Source: Bacteroidales bacterium UBA6408 (GTDB lineage: Bacteria > Bacteroidota > Bacteroidia > Bacteroidales > UBA932). Taken from it: 19,421 nt of DNA. Location of the stretch: the NCBI GenBank assembly GCA_002439805.1, contig DJPQ01000055.1, positions 1 to 19,421 on the forward strand, in the 5' to 3' direction. The notes beneath the pieces were generated by a model that had not been told where the DNA came from, did not search any database, and worked only from the letters and a program-made list of their open reading frames with translations. Positions 6,241-14,366 of the stretch are shown here, piece after piece. The position numbers and the translations under genes are program-made. Within the stretch, counting starts at the first letter, position 1. Every line of letters starts with the position of its first letter.

Positions 6241-7422
6241 TTACTTTTCGCAGATGCGGCAGAAATTGCGGTAGTTTTCGAAGATTTTGTCGATGTAGGC
6301 TGCGGTCTCGCCGGTGGTGAACCGGTCTCCGGAGGCATCGCGCACATCGCTTTCCGGGCTGCCGCCCTGATTGCTGTCCAGAACGAGGCTTACTGAATCC
6401 CTGTCTGCGGTCATGGAAGAGTCAATCCTTGACATTTCTTCCGGAGTGATGCAGTTCACGGCTGCGGAGTCGATGTCGGCGTTCAGCGCGGAGTCGGACA
6501 GCTCGGATTCGGGGGCTCCGTTGAGGTAGCGGAGCACGCGCGTCTCGCCGGCGTTGTAGGAGGCTAGGACATATCTGAGGCGTTCGTCTCCGGTGGCATA
6601 TTTCCGGAAAAGACGGTCGAGACGGCCTAGATAGCTGGCTCCGGCGCGGATATTTTCCTCCGGGTCAAGCACGTCCTTCACGTCATAGACCCTGGCCGTC
6701 AGCGGCATAATCTGCATCAGCCCCCTTGCTCCGGCGCGTGAGGTCACGTTAATCGCAAACTTGGACTCGGTATAAATCACCGCCGCGAGCATCCTCCAGT
6801 CCCAGCCTATCGAGTCGGCCCATGCGCGGATGGTGCTGTCGTAGGGACTGAGCTGCTGCCTTTCGGAGAAGGCCTTGTCGGGACGGTAGGAAGACGGCAT
6901 GAAACGGAAGCGTTCGAGCATTTCGCGGAACTCGTCGCGACCGGTATAGTCGCCGATCCAAGAGTTCACCCTGCGCATCTCGGCCTTCTCTTCCCGGCGC
7001 ATCACCCAGCACAGCTCCTTGCAGACAGGACGCGACTTCGCCACGCTGTCGATGTGGTTGACATGAAGGACAGAGTCGAATTTCGGGAGTACCACTATGT
7101 CGGCCGCTCCGCACATCAGCGAATCAAGACTGCTTTCCCTGCGTGTGAACGCCCTGATTCTGACCCTGCCGGCGTTCTCTGCCGCGAAGTCCCGCAGCAT
7201 CTCGTAGCTCAGGCCGGCGTAGAGTATGTCCCCCTCAATCTTGTACTGTCCGAAGTCCAGCACGCACTCAAGTTCCCTTCCCTCAAGGGGATTTGGCTGA
7301 GGACGTGTCGCGATATGATGGACACACCACACCCCCGCAGCGACAAGAGCCGCACCGGCAAGTCCTGCAAGGAAGGTCAGAAGTTCCCTGCGGCGTTGTC
7401 TGATGTTACCTCCGTACCGCAT
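6241..7422 (-). CDS. MltF-like membrane-bound lytic transglycosylase
   Basis: 393 residues. An N-terminal hydrophobic segment (about 15-38) anchors or exports it. Residues about 50-165 resemble a degenerate periplasmic solute-binding domain as in MltF, and residues about 205-310 form the SLT lysozyme-like domain. The catalytic Glu is Glu219 in AVIYTESKF, followed by GARGLMQIMP, NIRAGASYLGRL and VLASYNAG, all hallmarks of family 1 transglycosylases. It should cleave peptidoglycan glycan strands, leaving 1,6-anhydro-muropeptides, in the periplasm. A Ser/Asp-rich stretch of about 70 residues lies between the ASYNAG region and a final helix (AAYIDKIFENY), longer than I would expect. The start overlaps the end of the porin gene by 17 bases, so the two are probably cotranscribed and translationally coupled. 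Confidence 0.9.
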   Translation of the reverse strand: MRYGGNIRQRRRELLTFLAGLAGAALVAAGVWCVHHIATRPQPNPLEGRELECVLDFGQYKIEGDILYAGLSYEMLRDFAAENAGRVRIRAFTRRESSLDSLMCGAADIVVLPKFDSVLHVNHIDSVAKSRPVCKELCWVMRREEKAEMRRVNSWIGDYTGRDEFREMLERFRFMPSSYRPDKAFSERQQLSPYDSTIRAWADSIGWDWRMLAAVIYTESKFAINVTSRAGARGLMQIMPLTARVYDVKDVLDPEENIRAGASYLGRLDRLFRKYATGDERLRYVLASYNAGETRVLRYLNGAPESELSDSALNADIDSAAVNCITPEEMSRIDSSMTADRDSVSLVLDSNQGGSPESDVRDASGDRFTTGETAAYIDKIFENYRNFCRICEK

Positions 7423-10102
7423 TGCCCATTCCGCTGTTGCTTCTTGCCCCGCCCGTGATTCCGCCGGCAGCCGAACCGCCGGAGGCTGAGGCCTTCCCGT
7501 TTTTATTGGATGAAATGTAGAACGGCCAGTAGATGCCGATCTTGACTGCCCGCTGCGTGTAGATGTTGCCGTGAGCCGTGAAATAGTCGTTGGTAGCCAT
7601 CGGCCATCCCTGCCCGGCGTTCATGAACTTTACGAAAATGCAGGCCTTGTACCACTGGATGTTGATGAATGCGTCGTAGTAGGGGCAGTTGCCGTATTTC
7701 TGCTGATTCTGGTTGTACCACACTCCGAGCACAGGATTGTAGCCCTGGGCATACCAAGATGTCGTGAAATAGGTGTTCAGACCTATCTGCATCTCCATCA
7801 CCTTCTTCACTACCGGGAACTGGATGTACCACCGAAGGTTCAGCGCGAGCATAGGAAGCGGCAGGGCCTCCGTGTTCGACGATAGCTGGAACAGCGCCTG
7901 ATTGTCGAGATGGATTTTCCAGAATGTGAAATTCTTCTTGAGATATGCGCTCATCACGCTCATGGCAGCCCCGTTCTGTCGGACTGTCCCCGTGTTGTCG
8001 TAGTAGAGATTGTTCGCGAGAAGGGCATATCCGAACGATGCGGCCAGATCCCACCTCGGAATGTCCAGTTCTCCGAGAATCTTGGTCGTAGAGGCCTTGC
8101 CGAAACTGTTGTTCCACTTGTAATGATTCGTGAGCAGGTTCTGTTGGTAGAAGTCAGGTTCCTTGAGGCCTGTCTCGAAGTGAACCTTGAGGTCAATCGG
8201 GCTGTATTTGTCACGCCTGAACGGATAGAAGCTGAACTTCATGTTCGCATCGACACGGAAGTCGTTGACCTCATATCCCGCGAAGGTATATCGTCCCGTC
8301 GCGTCCCATTCGACATATCTCTTTATCTTTCCGTTCGCCCCGGCATATACATACGCCGAGTTGAGATAGGTGTTCTTCAATCTTCCGGAGATATACACGT
8401 CCTTGCTGAAACTGTAGTATGACGCGAGCTTGTCCCCGATTCCGACGTCTATCTTCGAGACCGCCGCATCGCTGGCCCACGGCTGCAGACGCATGAACAC
8501 CTTGTTGTCGAGGCGCAGCGTCCTCAGGGAGTCGGCGGATGTGGTGGGGTTGAGGTAGAACGCGCCGTTGAAGAACTCCGAGGCCTCGGGATTGGACGAA
8601 TTGATTTCGTCGGTGTATTTCTTCGTGTATATGTCCAGCGTACTGCTGTGCCCGATGTACGCCGAGGTCATGTTCTTGTCAAGCGTGTCGGCGGAATAGG
8701 TGAATGTGCTGTCCTTCTTCGCCCTGATTTTGTTTATGAAGCTGAACGGGATGCGGAAGGTCTGGTCGAGGAACAGCGTGTTCTTTTTAAGTTCGTTGGA
8801 GGCATTGTGCAGATTTACGGCAAGCTCACGGGCGTCGAGGGTTGTGTCCCGAATCATCGCGAGGTCGGTTACTCCTCCGTTCTCGCTCTTGACTATCTTG
8901 TTGTGTATGAAGCCGGTGTGCATCATGTACTTCTTCCCGAGGTAGTTCAGCCCGACCACAGCGTTGCTGTTGGTCACGTCCTCCCTCTGAAGCATGCCCT
9001 TCCCTCCGAACTTGTAGAATCCGAGGGTGAGGTTCAGTTCCGGCAGTATGTTCTGCGACGTCCACACCCTGACGTTCATCTCCTCCTTCTCGTCCTTGGC
9101 GAATAGGGTGCCCCAGTAGGCGAGTTCGGTGTAGGGGGTCTTGGTGTTGAACTGAGGCAGGGTGGAGGCTGAGTAGCTGTAGTCGCGGTAGGGGGTGTAG
9201 AATATGGCATTGTCCTCCTCCTCGCGCTTGAAGAAGTTGTAGTACTGGGTCGCCGAGCCGCTCACGCCCTGCCATGTGATGTTCACGTCGTTTCGCAGCT
9301 GCGGGATGTCGTTGAACCAGTAGTTGAATGTCGTGTCCTGCTTTATGTACCTGAACTGCTGGAAGTCCTGATCGACATTCCAGAGGACTATCCGCTTGTA
9401 TTGCAGCGAATCCGGGAAGGCGAAGGTTTCAAGGATGCGCGGGGTGTTTTCTCGGACGCTGTCCTTGTAGGCCTTTATGCTGTCCTGACGGTGCATTATG
9501 CTGTCGGAGCGCCGGAGCAGCTCAGGAAGTTTCTGCTTGTAGTCGTATCTCTTGCGTTCCTTGCGGCTGAGACTCTTGTACCATTTGTCGAAGGCAATCT
9601 TGGCAACCTCGGTGGAGTCCTTGACATAGAGGGAGTCGAGCCTTGCCAGTTCGAGGGTGTCGCCTGCGGCGAGGAGGGTGTCGCGGGTGTAGGCGCGGGT
9701 TGCGGAGTCGCGCAGGGCTATGTAGTACTTGAACTTGAACGGGTCCTTGAACTCAAGGGAGTCGGGGATGCGGATTGTATCCGCAGGGTTTATCAGCAGC
9801 TGCTCGGCGCTGTCTGGCGGCGCGGCAAGGCTGTCCGCGGCCGTGCCGAGACTGTCGGCGCTGCTGTCGGAAACGGATGCGTTGAGGCTGTCTGAAGCGA
9901 GACTCAGGCTGTCGGTTCCGTCAGGGATGACACTGTCCTTCAGAACGGCGGCTGAACTGTCGGCGGAAAGGAGGCTTTCGAGGGAATCGGCGGTACGGCG
10001 CACGGATACGCCGCGTCCTGCGTCAGTCCCGAACATACGGAATCCCGCGAACGCCACGACCAGCAGCGGCAGCCATATTTTCTTTATTCCCTTTTTATTC
10101 AT
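7406..10102 (-). CDS. Putative porin, Porin_10 family outer-membrane protein
   Basis: 898 residues with a basic N-terminus and hydrophobic signal segment (about 8-24). Residues about 38-115 are a Ser/Asp/Leu-rich low-complexity region with repeated DSL units. A basic helical stretch follows (SLSRKERKRYDYKQKL), and then a long beta-strand-rich region from about residue 215, with segments such as NYWFNDIPQLRND, YNFFKREEEDNAIFY and TELAYWGTLFAKDE that are characteristic of the Bacteroidetes 'putative porin' family. Alternating aromatic strands (NLRWYIQFPV, INIQWYKACIFVKF) support an outer-membrane barrel. The substrate is unknown. The gene ends inside the start of the transglycosylase gene. It starts 120 bases after pncA, and that gap contains an interspersed repeat, so linkage to pncA in one operon is uncertain. 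Confidence 0.85.
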   Translation of the reverse strand: MNKKGIKKIWLPLLVVAFAGFRMFGTDAGRGVSVRRTADSLESLLSADSSAAVLKDSVIPDGTDSLSLASDSLNASVSDSSADSLGTAADSLAAPPDSAEQLLINPADTIRIPDSLEFKDPFKFKYYIALRDSATRAYTRDTLLAAGDTLELARLDSLYVKDSTEVAKIAFDKWYKSLSRKERKRYDYKQKLPELLRRSDSIMHRQDSIKAYKDSVRENTPRILETFAFPDSLQYKRIVLWNVDQDFQQFRYIKQDTTFNYWFNDIPQLRNDVNITWQGVSGSATQYYNFFKREEEDNAIFYTPYRDYSYSASTLPQFNTKTPYTELAYWGTLFAKDEKEEMNVRVWTSQNILPELNLTLGFYKFGGKGMLQREDVTNSNAVVGLNYLGKKYMMHTGFIHNKIVKSENGGVTDLAMIRDTTLDARELAVNLHNASNELKKNTLFLDQTFRIPFSFINKIRAKKDSTFTYSADTLDKNMTSAYIGHSSTLDIYTKKYTDEINSSNPEASEFFNGAFYLNPTTSADSLRTLRLDNKVFMRLQPWASDAAVSKIDVGIGDKLASYYSFSKDVYISGRLKNTYLNSAYVYAGANGKIKRYVEWDATGRYTFAGYEVNDFRVDANMKFSFYPFRRDKYSPIDLKVHFETGLKEPDFYQQNLLTNHYKWNNSFGKASTTKILGELDIPRWDLAASFGYALLANNLYYDNTGTVRQNGAAMSVMSAYLKKNFTFWKIHLDNQALFQLSSNTEALPLPMLALNLRWYIQFPVVKKVMEMQIGLNTYFTTSWYAQGYNPVLGVWYNQNQQKYGNCPYYDAFINIQWYKACIFVKFMNAGQGWPMATNDYFTAHGNIYTQRAVKIGIYWPFYISSNKNGKASASGGSAAGGITGGARSNSGMGNAVRR

Positions 10103-10144
10103 CGCAGTTATAGACGGCGCTTTTTTTTATTCGTCTCGGGTCAA

Positions 10145-10198
10145 AGATTTCTCACTTTGTTCGAAATGACGGTGTTTCGTCGAAATGACAGTGTTTTG
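10145..10198 (-). repeat. Interspersed repeat copy with 19-bp tandem duplication
   Basis: Read on the minus strand, 10170-10145 is TCATTTCGAAC followed by AAAGTGAGAAATCT, a sequence type scattered through many Bacteroidetes intergenic regions (established only from memory). On the + strand, 10161-10179 and 10180-10198 are two adjacent 19-bp units starting TCGAAATGAC that differ at two positions. The element fills much of the 120-base gap between pncA and the porin gene. A related copy lies at 17937-17963. Confidence 0.6.
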
Positions 10199-10222
10199 TT
10201 CAATTGGCGGGGCTGTCGGCCA

Positions 10223-10816
10223 TCATATGAGTTCAATGCCCTCGGCCTTCATTTCTGCGAGCGCCTTGCGGTGTCCCTCCTCGCTGACATATGCGAGCGC
10301 CTTTGTCAGCAGCCTCACTTTGAACCCGGCCCTGAGCAGGTCCTCGCAGGTGTTGCGGACGCAGAACTCGGTCGCTATGCCGCAGACATAGACCGTACCG
10401 ACGTCGAGCAGTTCAAGAATCTCGCCGAGCGACTGGCCGGCGCTGTTCCGCCCCTCGAATCCGGAGTACTGTTCGCAGGCGCGGTCGCAGCCCTTGTCGA
10501 AGGTGAGTTCCTCGTTCACATACGGCCGCAGGTCTTCGTGTATCTCCCCTCCTCGGGTCCCGGCGACGCAGTGCACCGGCCATGTCCCGCCGAAGCCCGC
10601 GAACGAGCTGTGGTCGGCCGGATGGTGGTCACGTATGAACAGAATCGGGAAGGTGTCGAGAATCTCGACATCCTTGTCCCCCTCCTGGCCGTCCGTGTTC
10701 CTGTCGATGAAGCGCAGCGTCTCCTTCACGGCGTTGTCCGCATTGATGCAGGCAAGTGAGCCGTCTATGAAGTCGTAGAGTTCATCCACGACGACGAGTG
10801 CCGTATTTCTTTCCAT
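10223..10816 (-). CDS. pncA: Nicotinamidase
   Basis: A 197-residue isochorismatase-fold amidase that converts nicotinamide to nicotinate and ammonia in the cytoplasm. The catalytic triad is visible as Asp11 (VVVDELYDF), Lys108 (LTFDKG) and Cys152 (GIATEFCVRNT). The metal ligands lie in RDHHPADHSSF (Asp63, His65, His69), and WPVHCVAGT is the conserved substrate loop. The DxQxDF motif of most nicotinamidases reads DELYDF here, so the usual Gln is Leu. The ATG at 10816 is chosen over an upstream in-frame TTG at 10825. The gene lies 59 bases downstream of the nicotinate phosphoribosyltransferase gene on the same strand, so the two successive steps of NAD salvage are encoded together. Confidence 0.93.
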   Translation of the reverse strand: MERNTALVVVDELYDFIDGSLACINADNAVKETLRFIDRNTDGQEGDKDVEILDTFPILFIRDHHPADHSSFAGFGGTWPVHCVAGTRGGEIHEDLRPYVNEELTFDKGCDRACEQYSGFEGRNSAGQSLGEILELLDVGTVYVCGIATEFCVRNTCEDLLRAGFKVRLLTKALAYVSEEGHRKALAEMKAEGIELI

Positions 10817-10875
10817 ATATCCCAATATTATAATGTTTTATGTCCATCCCCACGAAATCCGGAATCCGCAGACGC

Positions 10876-12369
10876 TCAGATTTCCCTGAACTCGTTTATT
10901 TCCTTCACGAGGCGGTTGATGATTTCGAGCTTCTTCGCGCTGAGGTCGTCGGAAATATCCACCTTGTAGTAGTGCGGGTTAATCAGACGCCGCTCCGAAG
11001 GGCTGAAATGCATCAGCGTGTATTTGTAGTATTCCCTCTTCTCCCCGAGGCTGCGGTGCGGCGCGACCCTCTTTCCCTCGGCTATTGCCTGAATCTGGAG
11101 GGGGATTGCCGTGTAGCTCCCTGCCGGGAACGTCTTGAACTTGTAGCGGTCGTATTCGTCAAAGACCGTGATTTCCTCCCCTCGCTCAATCTTTTCGCTG
11201 AGCGAGTCGCCCCGAAGGCAGGTTACATCGACCTTGAACACGTCACCCTTTTCCTCGTCGTGCTTGAGAATCCTGTAGGTTATCTGGAATCCCGGGTTTA
11301 TGAGCTTGGCCTTGTCCTCGGAACGCTTGAGCACGGGAGTCCCGTCAATCTGCACGAGCTTATAGACATTGCCGAAGCATGGGGCGGCCTTGCTCGTGGC
11401 AATCGCGTCGCCCACTCCGTAGCAGTCAATCGCCGCGCCCTGACGCTCAAGGTCGCTGATGAGGTATTCGTCCAGAGAGTTCGTCGCGAAAATTTTGCAG
11501 TTTCTCAGACCATTGTCGTCGAGTATGCGGCGGCATTCAACGGAGAGGTAGGCGAGGTCGCCGCTGTCGAGCCGCACTCCGTAGCCGAACGGATAGTCAT
11601 CATCTATTCCGTTGGCGCGGAAGGCCTTTATGGCGTTCTTGATGCCGCAGTGGAGCGTGTCGTAGGTGTCAATAAGCAGGATGAGGTTCTCGCCCTGATG
11701 GGTCTTGATGTAGGTGTCGAAGGCGGCGAACTCCCCGTGGACCGAGCATCCGAAAGTCGTGACATAGCTGTGCGCCATGGTTCCCGTCGAGCCGCAGTCG
11801 AAATAGATTCCGGTGAGGACATTGGAAGTGCCCGCGCAGCCGGCGATGATTGCCGCCTTTGCCCCGTAGGTCGCAGCCCACGGACCGTGTGCGCGCCTTG
11901 AACCGAACTCGCTGACCGGCCGGTTGGTGCTGCGGCACACTCTCGAAGCCTTGGTCGCCACCGCCATCTGATGGTTCATTATGCACAACAGCGGAGTCTC
12001 AAGCACCTGAGCCTCAATCAGGGGTGCCTCCACAGTGATTATCGGCTGGTTCGGGAAAGCGATTTCGCCCTCCTTCATCGCATAGACATTGCCCGTGAAG
12101 CGCATCCCGGCGAGATATTTCCTGAACTCGGCATAGTCGTCTCCCGGCAGGAACTTCTCAAAGAAGGACTCCGGCTTGTCGCCCATGGAGAGAATCATCT
12201 CGATGACCTCCTCGGTTCCGCTCACAACAGCCCAGTTGTTGTTTTCTGGAGCAACTCTGTAGAACATATTGAAAACGGCCACGGAGTCTTTCCTGCCGCT
12301 CTCATAGAAGGATTTTCCCATCGTATATTGGTACTTGTCCGAGCAATATGCAATGTCAGAAAAATTCAT
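10876..12369 (-). CDS. pncB: Nicotinate phosphoribosyltransferase
   Basis: A 497-residue cytoplasmic enzyme that makes nicotinate mononucleotide from nicotinate and PRPP with ATP. Family motifs are seen in order: SDKYQYTMGKSFYE at the N-terminus, RVAPENNNWAVVSGTEE, FPNQPIITVEAPLIEAQVLE, EFGSRRAHGPWA, DCGSTGTMAHSY (containing the catalytic, phosphorylated His), LLIDTYDTL, YGVRLDSGDLAYLS, IFATNSLDEY and YGVGDAIATS (PRPP and phosphate binding). Full length for the family. It is followed by pncA, which supplies its substrate from nicotinamide. The gene starts 44 bases after the CPBP protease gene, so it may be part of a longer minus-strand transcript. Confidence 0.95.
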   Translation of the reverse strand: MNFSDIAYCSDKYQYTMGKSFYESGRKDSVAVFNMFYRVAPENNNWAVVSGTEEVIEMILSMGDKPESFFEKFLPGDDYAEFRKYLAGMRFTGNVYAMKEGEIAFPNQPIITVEAPLIEAQVLETPLLCIMNHQMAVATKASRVCRSTNRPVSEFGSRRAHGPWAATYGAKAAIIAGCAGTSNVLTGIYFDCGSTGTMAHSYVTTFGCSVHGEFAAFDTYIKTHQGENLILLIDTYDTLHCGIKNAIKAFRANGIDDDYPFGYGVRLDSGDLAYLSVECRRILDDNGLRNCKIFATNSLDEYLISDLERQGAAIDCYGVGDAIATSKAAPCFGNVYKLVQIDGTPVLKRSEDKAKLINPGFQITYRILKHDEEKGDVFKVDVTCLRGDSLSEKIERGEEITVFDEYDRYKFKTFPAGSYTAIPLQIQAIAEGKRVAPHRSLGEKREYYKYTLMHFSPSERRLINPHYYKVDISDDLSAKKLEIINRLVKEINEFREI

Positions 12370-12413
12370 GGTAACTCAGTTTTGTAATCCGGAAGAAACC
12401 TGCCGGAAATCTT

Positions 12414-13289
12414 TTATTCAAACTTAATCCTGTCGCAGTTCGACTTCTCTCCGTCCTTTATCCTGATGCCGCTCAGCGCCGCGACCGCCGCGACGACTAT
12501 CGCCGCGCAGGCGACGAATTCGAGCCAATATGCCCACGGACTCAGCACATCCATGAAACTTTCCGCCTCATCGAGCCCCGAAATCCTGCTGACGAGTGTC
12601 GCGAAGGTGTTGTTCACGCAGTGCATGAGCATCGTCAGCTTCAGCGAACCTGTCCTGTAATAGACATATCCGAAGAGACATCCGAGAGCGAAGGCCGGAA
12701 TGGCCTGCCACGGATTGAGGTGTATGACGGCGAAGAAGAGAGCCGAAAGAACAATCGCCCAACCGGGTTTCATCTTCTGGAGCAGTCCTCTGAGAATCAT
12801 TCCCCTGCACAGCCATTCTTCAAAGAACGGCGCGAACACGGAGACGCAGAGCAGGGTCACCCAGAGAGGGCCGCCCATCATCTGCTCGAAGACCTTTTTG
12901 AGAGTCTCCGGCATCTGCGGCAGAATGGCATTGAAGACATCGGTCAGGAACGCGGCCGCGATGGTGGCAATCGAGACGATGAGCGCGATGCACCACCCTG
13001 CATATTTCCCGAAGTTTCTGCTGTCCAGCGCGATGCCGTCTTCGAACATGCCGTTTCTGCGGCTTGCTGACGACGCGAAGAGCATCGCCGGAATGAACAT
13101 CAGTGGATATGAAATCAGCATACCGTATCTCGTCGCGAAGTCCGCCGACACGCCGAAAGTCAGACCCACCGTGACGATGTTGCCGAGTATCGCACCCAGC
13201 ATGAACATCACGGTGAGCCAGAATATTCCCGTGCCTCCAGGCACATAGAACGCATAAGCCCCGAAAAGGTCAAAGTTCTTTTTCTTCAT
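12414..13289 (-). CDS. CPBP (CAAX-like/Abi) family intramembrane metalloprotease
   Basis: 291 residues with several hydrophobic helices (about 20-45, 57-75, 95-115, 140-156, 178-195, 196-212, 245-270). The family's catalytic motifs are all present: EExxxR as Glu157-Glu158...Arg162 (FFEEWLCRG), the second-motif His190 in FAVIHLNPW, and the third-motif His223 in LMHCVNNT. Such proteins are membrane-embedded proteases related to Rce1. Bacterial members process peptides or give bacteriocin immunity, but this one's substrate is unknown. The ATG at 13289 shares one base with the stop of the nucleotidyltransferase gene (TGATG), so translation is coupled; a GTG at 13292 is an alternative. The C-terminus is a short basic tail. 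Confidence 0.9.
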   Translation of the reverse strand: MKKKNFDLFGAYAFYVPGGTGIFWLTVMFMLGAILGNIVTVGLTFGVSADFATRYGMLISYPLMFIPAMLFASSASRRNGMFEDGIALDSRNFGKYAGWCIALIVSIATIAAAFLTDVFNAILPQMPETLKKVFEQMMGGPLWVTLLCVSVFAPFFEEWLCRGMILRGLLQKMKPGWAIVLSALFFAVIHLNPWQAIPAFALGCLFGYVYYRTGSLKLTMLMHCVNNTFATLVSRISGLDEAESFMDVLSPWAYWLEFVACAAIVVAAVAALSGIRIKDGEKSNCDRIKFE

Positions 13290-14218
13290 CACTTGTATAA
13301 TGGCGTTGGATAGATGCCCTTCTCCGCAAACTCCCTGAACTTATCAACCACGCCCTGTCTGTCGGCCTGATAGGTCACCCCGAACCAGCGTGAAGGGGTT
13401 GAAATGAGCTCGCAGCTTGCCTCGCCCTTCTTTATGAGGACATCAACGGCGTTCGGAATGTAGAATTCGGCCTTGAGATTGTTGATGTTCTCCTTGAGGA
13501 AGTCAACGAAGACTTTTTCGCTCTTCTCGAAGTAGTCAGGCGTGAAGCCCCACATATTCATGGAACAGAGAGCCTTGTCCGCAAGAATCACGTCCTCTCC
13601 CTCGCTGTTCGTCGCGTGAATCTTTCCGTCGGCCTGACGGATGACGTTGTGATGCTCCTCGACATGAGTGAGGAACCCGTGCTCGTCGGCAGTTCCGATT
13701 CCGCGTGACACGGTGCCCGAGTCAGAGAGCGTGTTGTCAATCTCGAAGCCCACGAGAGCATATTTGCCCGTCGAACCCTCGTTCTTCCTGAACCAGTCTG
13801 CGAGTACCTTGAACGATTCCTTTCCGTAGTAGTCGTCACCGTTGATGACAGCGAACGGTTCGTGAATGACGTCCTTGGCCATAAGCACGGCGTGGTTGGT
13901 CCCCCACGGCTTCACGCGCTCGGGATTGAGGGTGAATCCTGCCGGAATCTTGTCGAGTTCCTGAATCACGAAGTCGAACTGGAGAGGCGTGCCGTCGAGG
14001 CATTTCACGTGGCTGTACCTTTCCGCGACGTGTTTCTTGAAGTCCTCAAGGAAATATTCCCTGACGATATACACGACCTTTCCGAATCCGGCCTGCACGG
14101 CGTCATAGATAGAATAGTCGATGATTGTCTCGCCGTTCGGGCCGAGTCCGTCCATCTGCTTAAGTCCGCCGTAACGGCTGCCCATTCCGGCTGCAAGTAC
14201 AAGAAGTGTAGGTTTCAT
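13289..14218 (-). CDS. NDP-sugar-type nucleotidyltransferase
   Basis: 309 residues, cytoplasmic. The N-terminal signature LAAGMGSRYGGLKQ (8-21) is the nucleotide-binding loop of sugar-phosphate nucleotidyltransferases. VINGDDYYG (about 124-132) supplies the metal-binding Asp residues, and ERVKPWGTNHAVLMAKD is the substrate-loop region. This form, with a GNGETIIDYSIYDA-like uridylyl/glucose-phosphate loop (GPNGETIIDYSI), is common in Bacteroidetes. The exact sugar is not deducible. It is the first gene of the minus-strand cluster and is translationally coupled to the CPBP protease gene. Confidence 0.85.
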   Translation of the reverse strand: MKPTLLVLAAGMGSRYGGLKQMDGLGPNGETIIDYSIYDAVQAGFGKVVYIVREYFLEDFKKHVAERYSHVKCLDGTPLQFDFVIQELDKIPAGFTLNPERVKPWGTNHAVLMAKDVIHEPFAVINGDDYYGKESFKVLADWFRKNEGSTGKYALVGFEIDNTLSDSGTVSRGIGTADEHGFLTHVEEHHNVIRQADGKIHATNSEGEDVILADKALCSMNMWGFTPDYFEKSEKVFVDFLKENINNLKAEFYIPNAVDVLIKKGEASCELISTPSRWFGVTYQADRQGVVDKFREFAEKGIYPTPLYK

Positions 14219-14320
14219 AATAATTTTTTTTATTAAGTTGTATCCTTATTAAGTATGAGTCCGTTTCACGGAATTCATGCATATTTCGCACAAAATGCGG
14301 AACAAAGTCTCAAAATCCTA

Positions 14321-14328
14321 CAAAAATA
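14321..14328 (-). promoter_or_regulatory. Possible -7 box for the nucleotidyltransferase gene
   Basis: On the minus strand this reads TATTTTTG, matching TAnnTTTG. Transcription would start near 14314 and leave a leader of about 95 bases. No clear -33 element is seen. It lies only two bases from the oppositely directed box at 14331-14338. Confidence 0.35.
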
Positions 14329-14330
14329 GT

Positions 14331-14338
14331 TAATTTTG
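14331..14338 (+). promoter_or_regulatory. -7 promoter box for the divIC/ftsB-like gene
   Basis: TAATTTTG followed by CAG matches the Bacteroidetes -7 consensus. Transcription would begin near 14344, about 23 bases before the TTG start. A clear TTTG at -33 is missing. Confidence 0.45.
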
Positions 14339-14366
14339 CAGAGATATGCGGTAATTTTTTTTTGTT

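Noticed and set aside
9729..10169. Plus-strand ORF opposite the porin N-terminus
   Set aside because: Its repetitive Arg/Leu/Ser content is the complement of the DSL repeats, with no independent support.
10840..11901. Long plus-strand ORF (353 codons) opposite pncB
   Set aside because: It is fully antisense to a gene with all pncB motifs; long antisense frames are expected in G+C-rich coding DNA.
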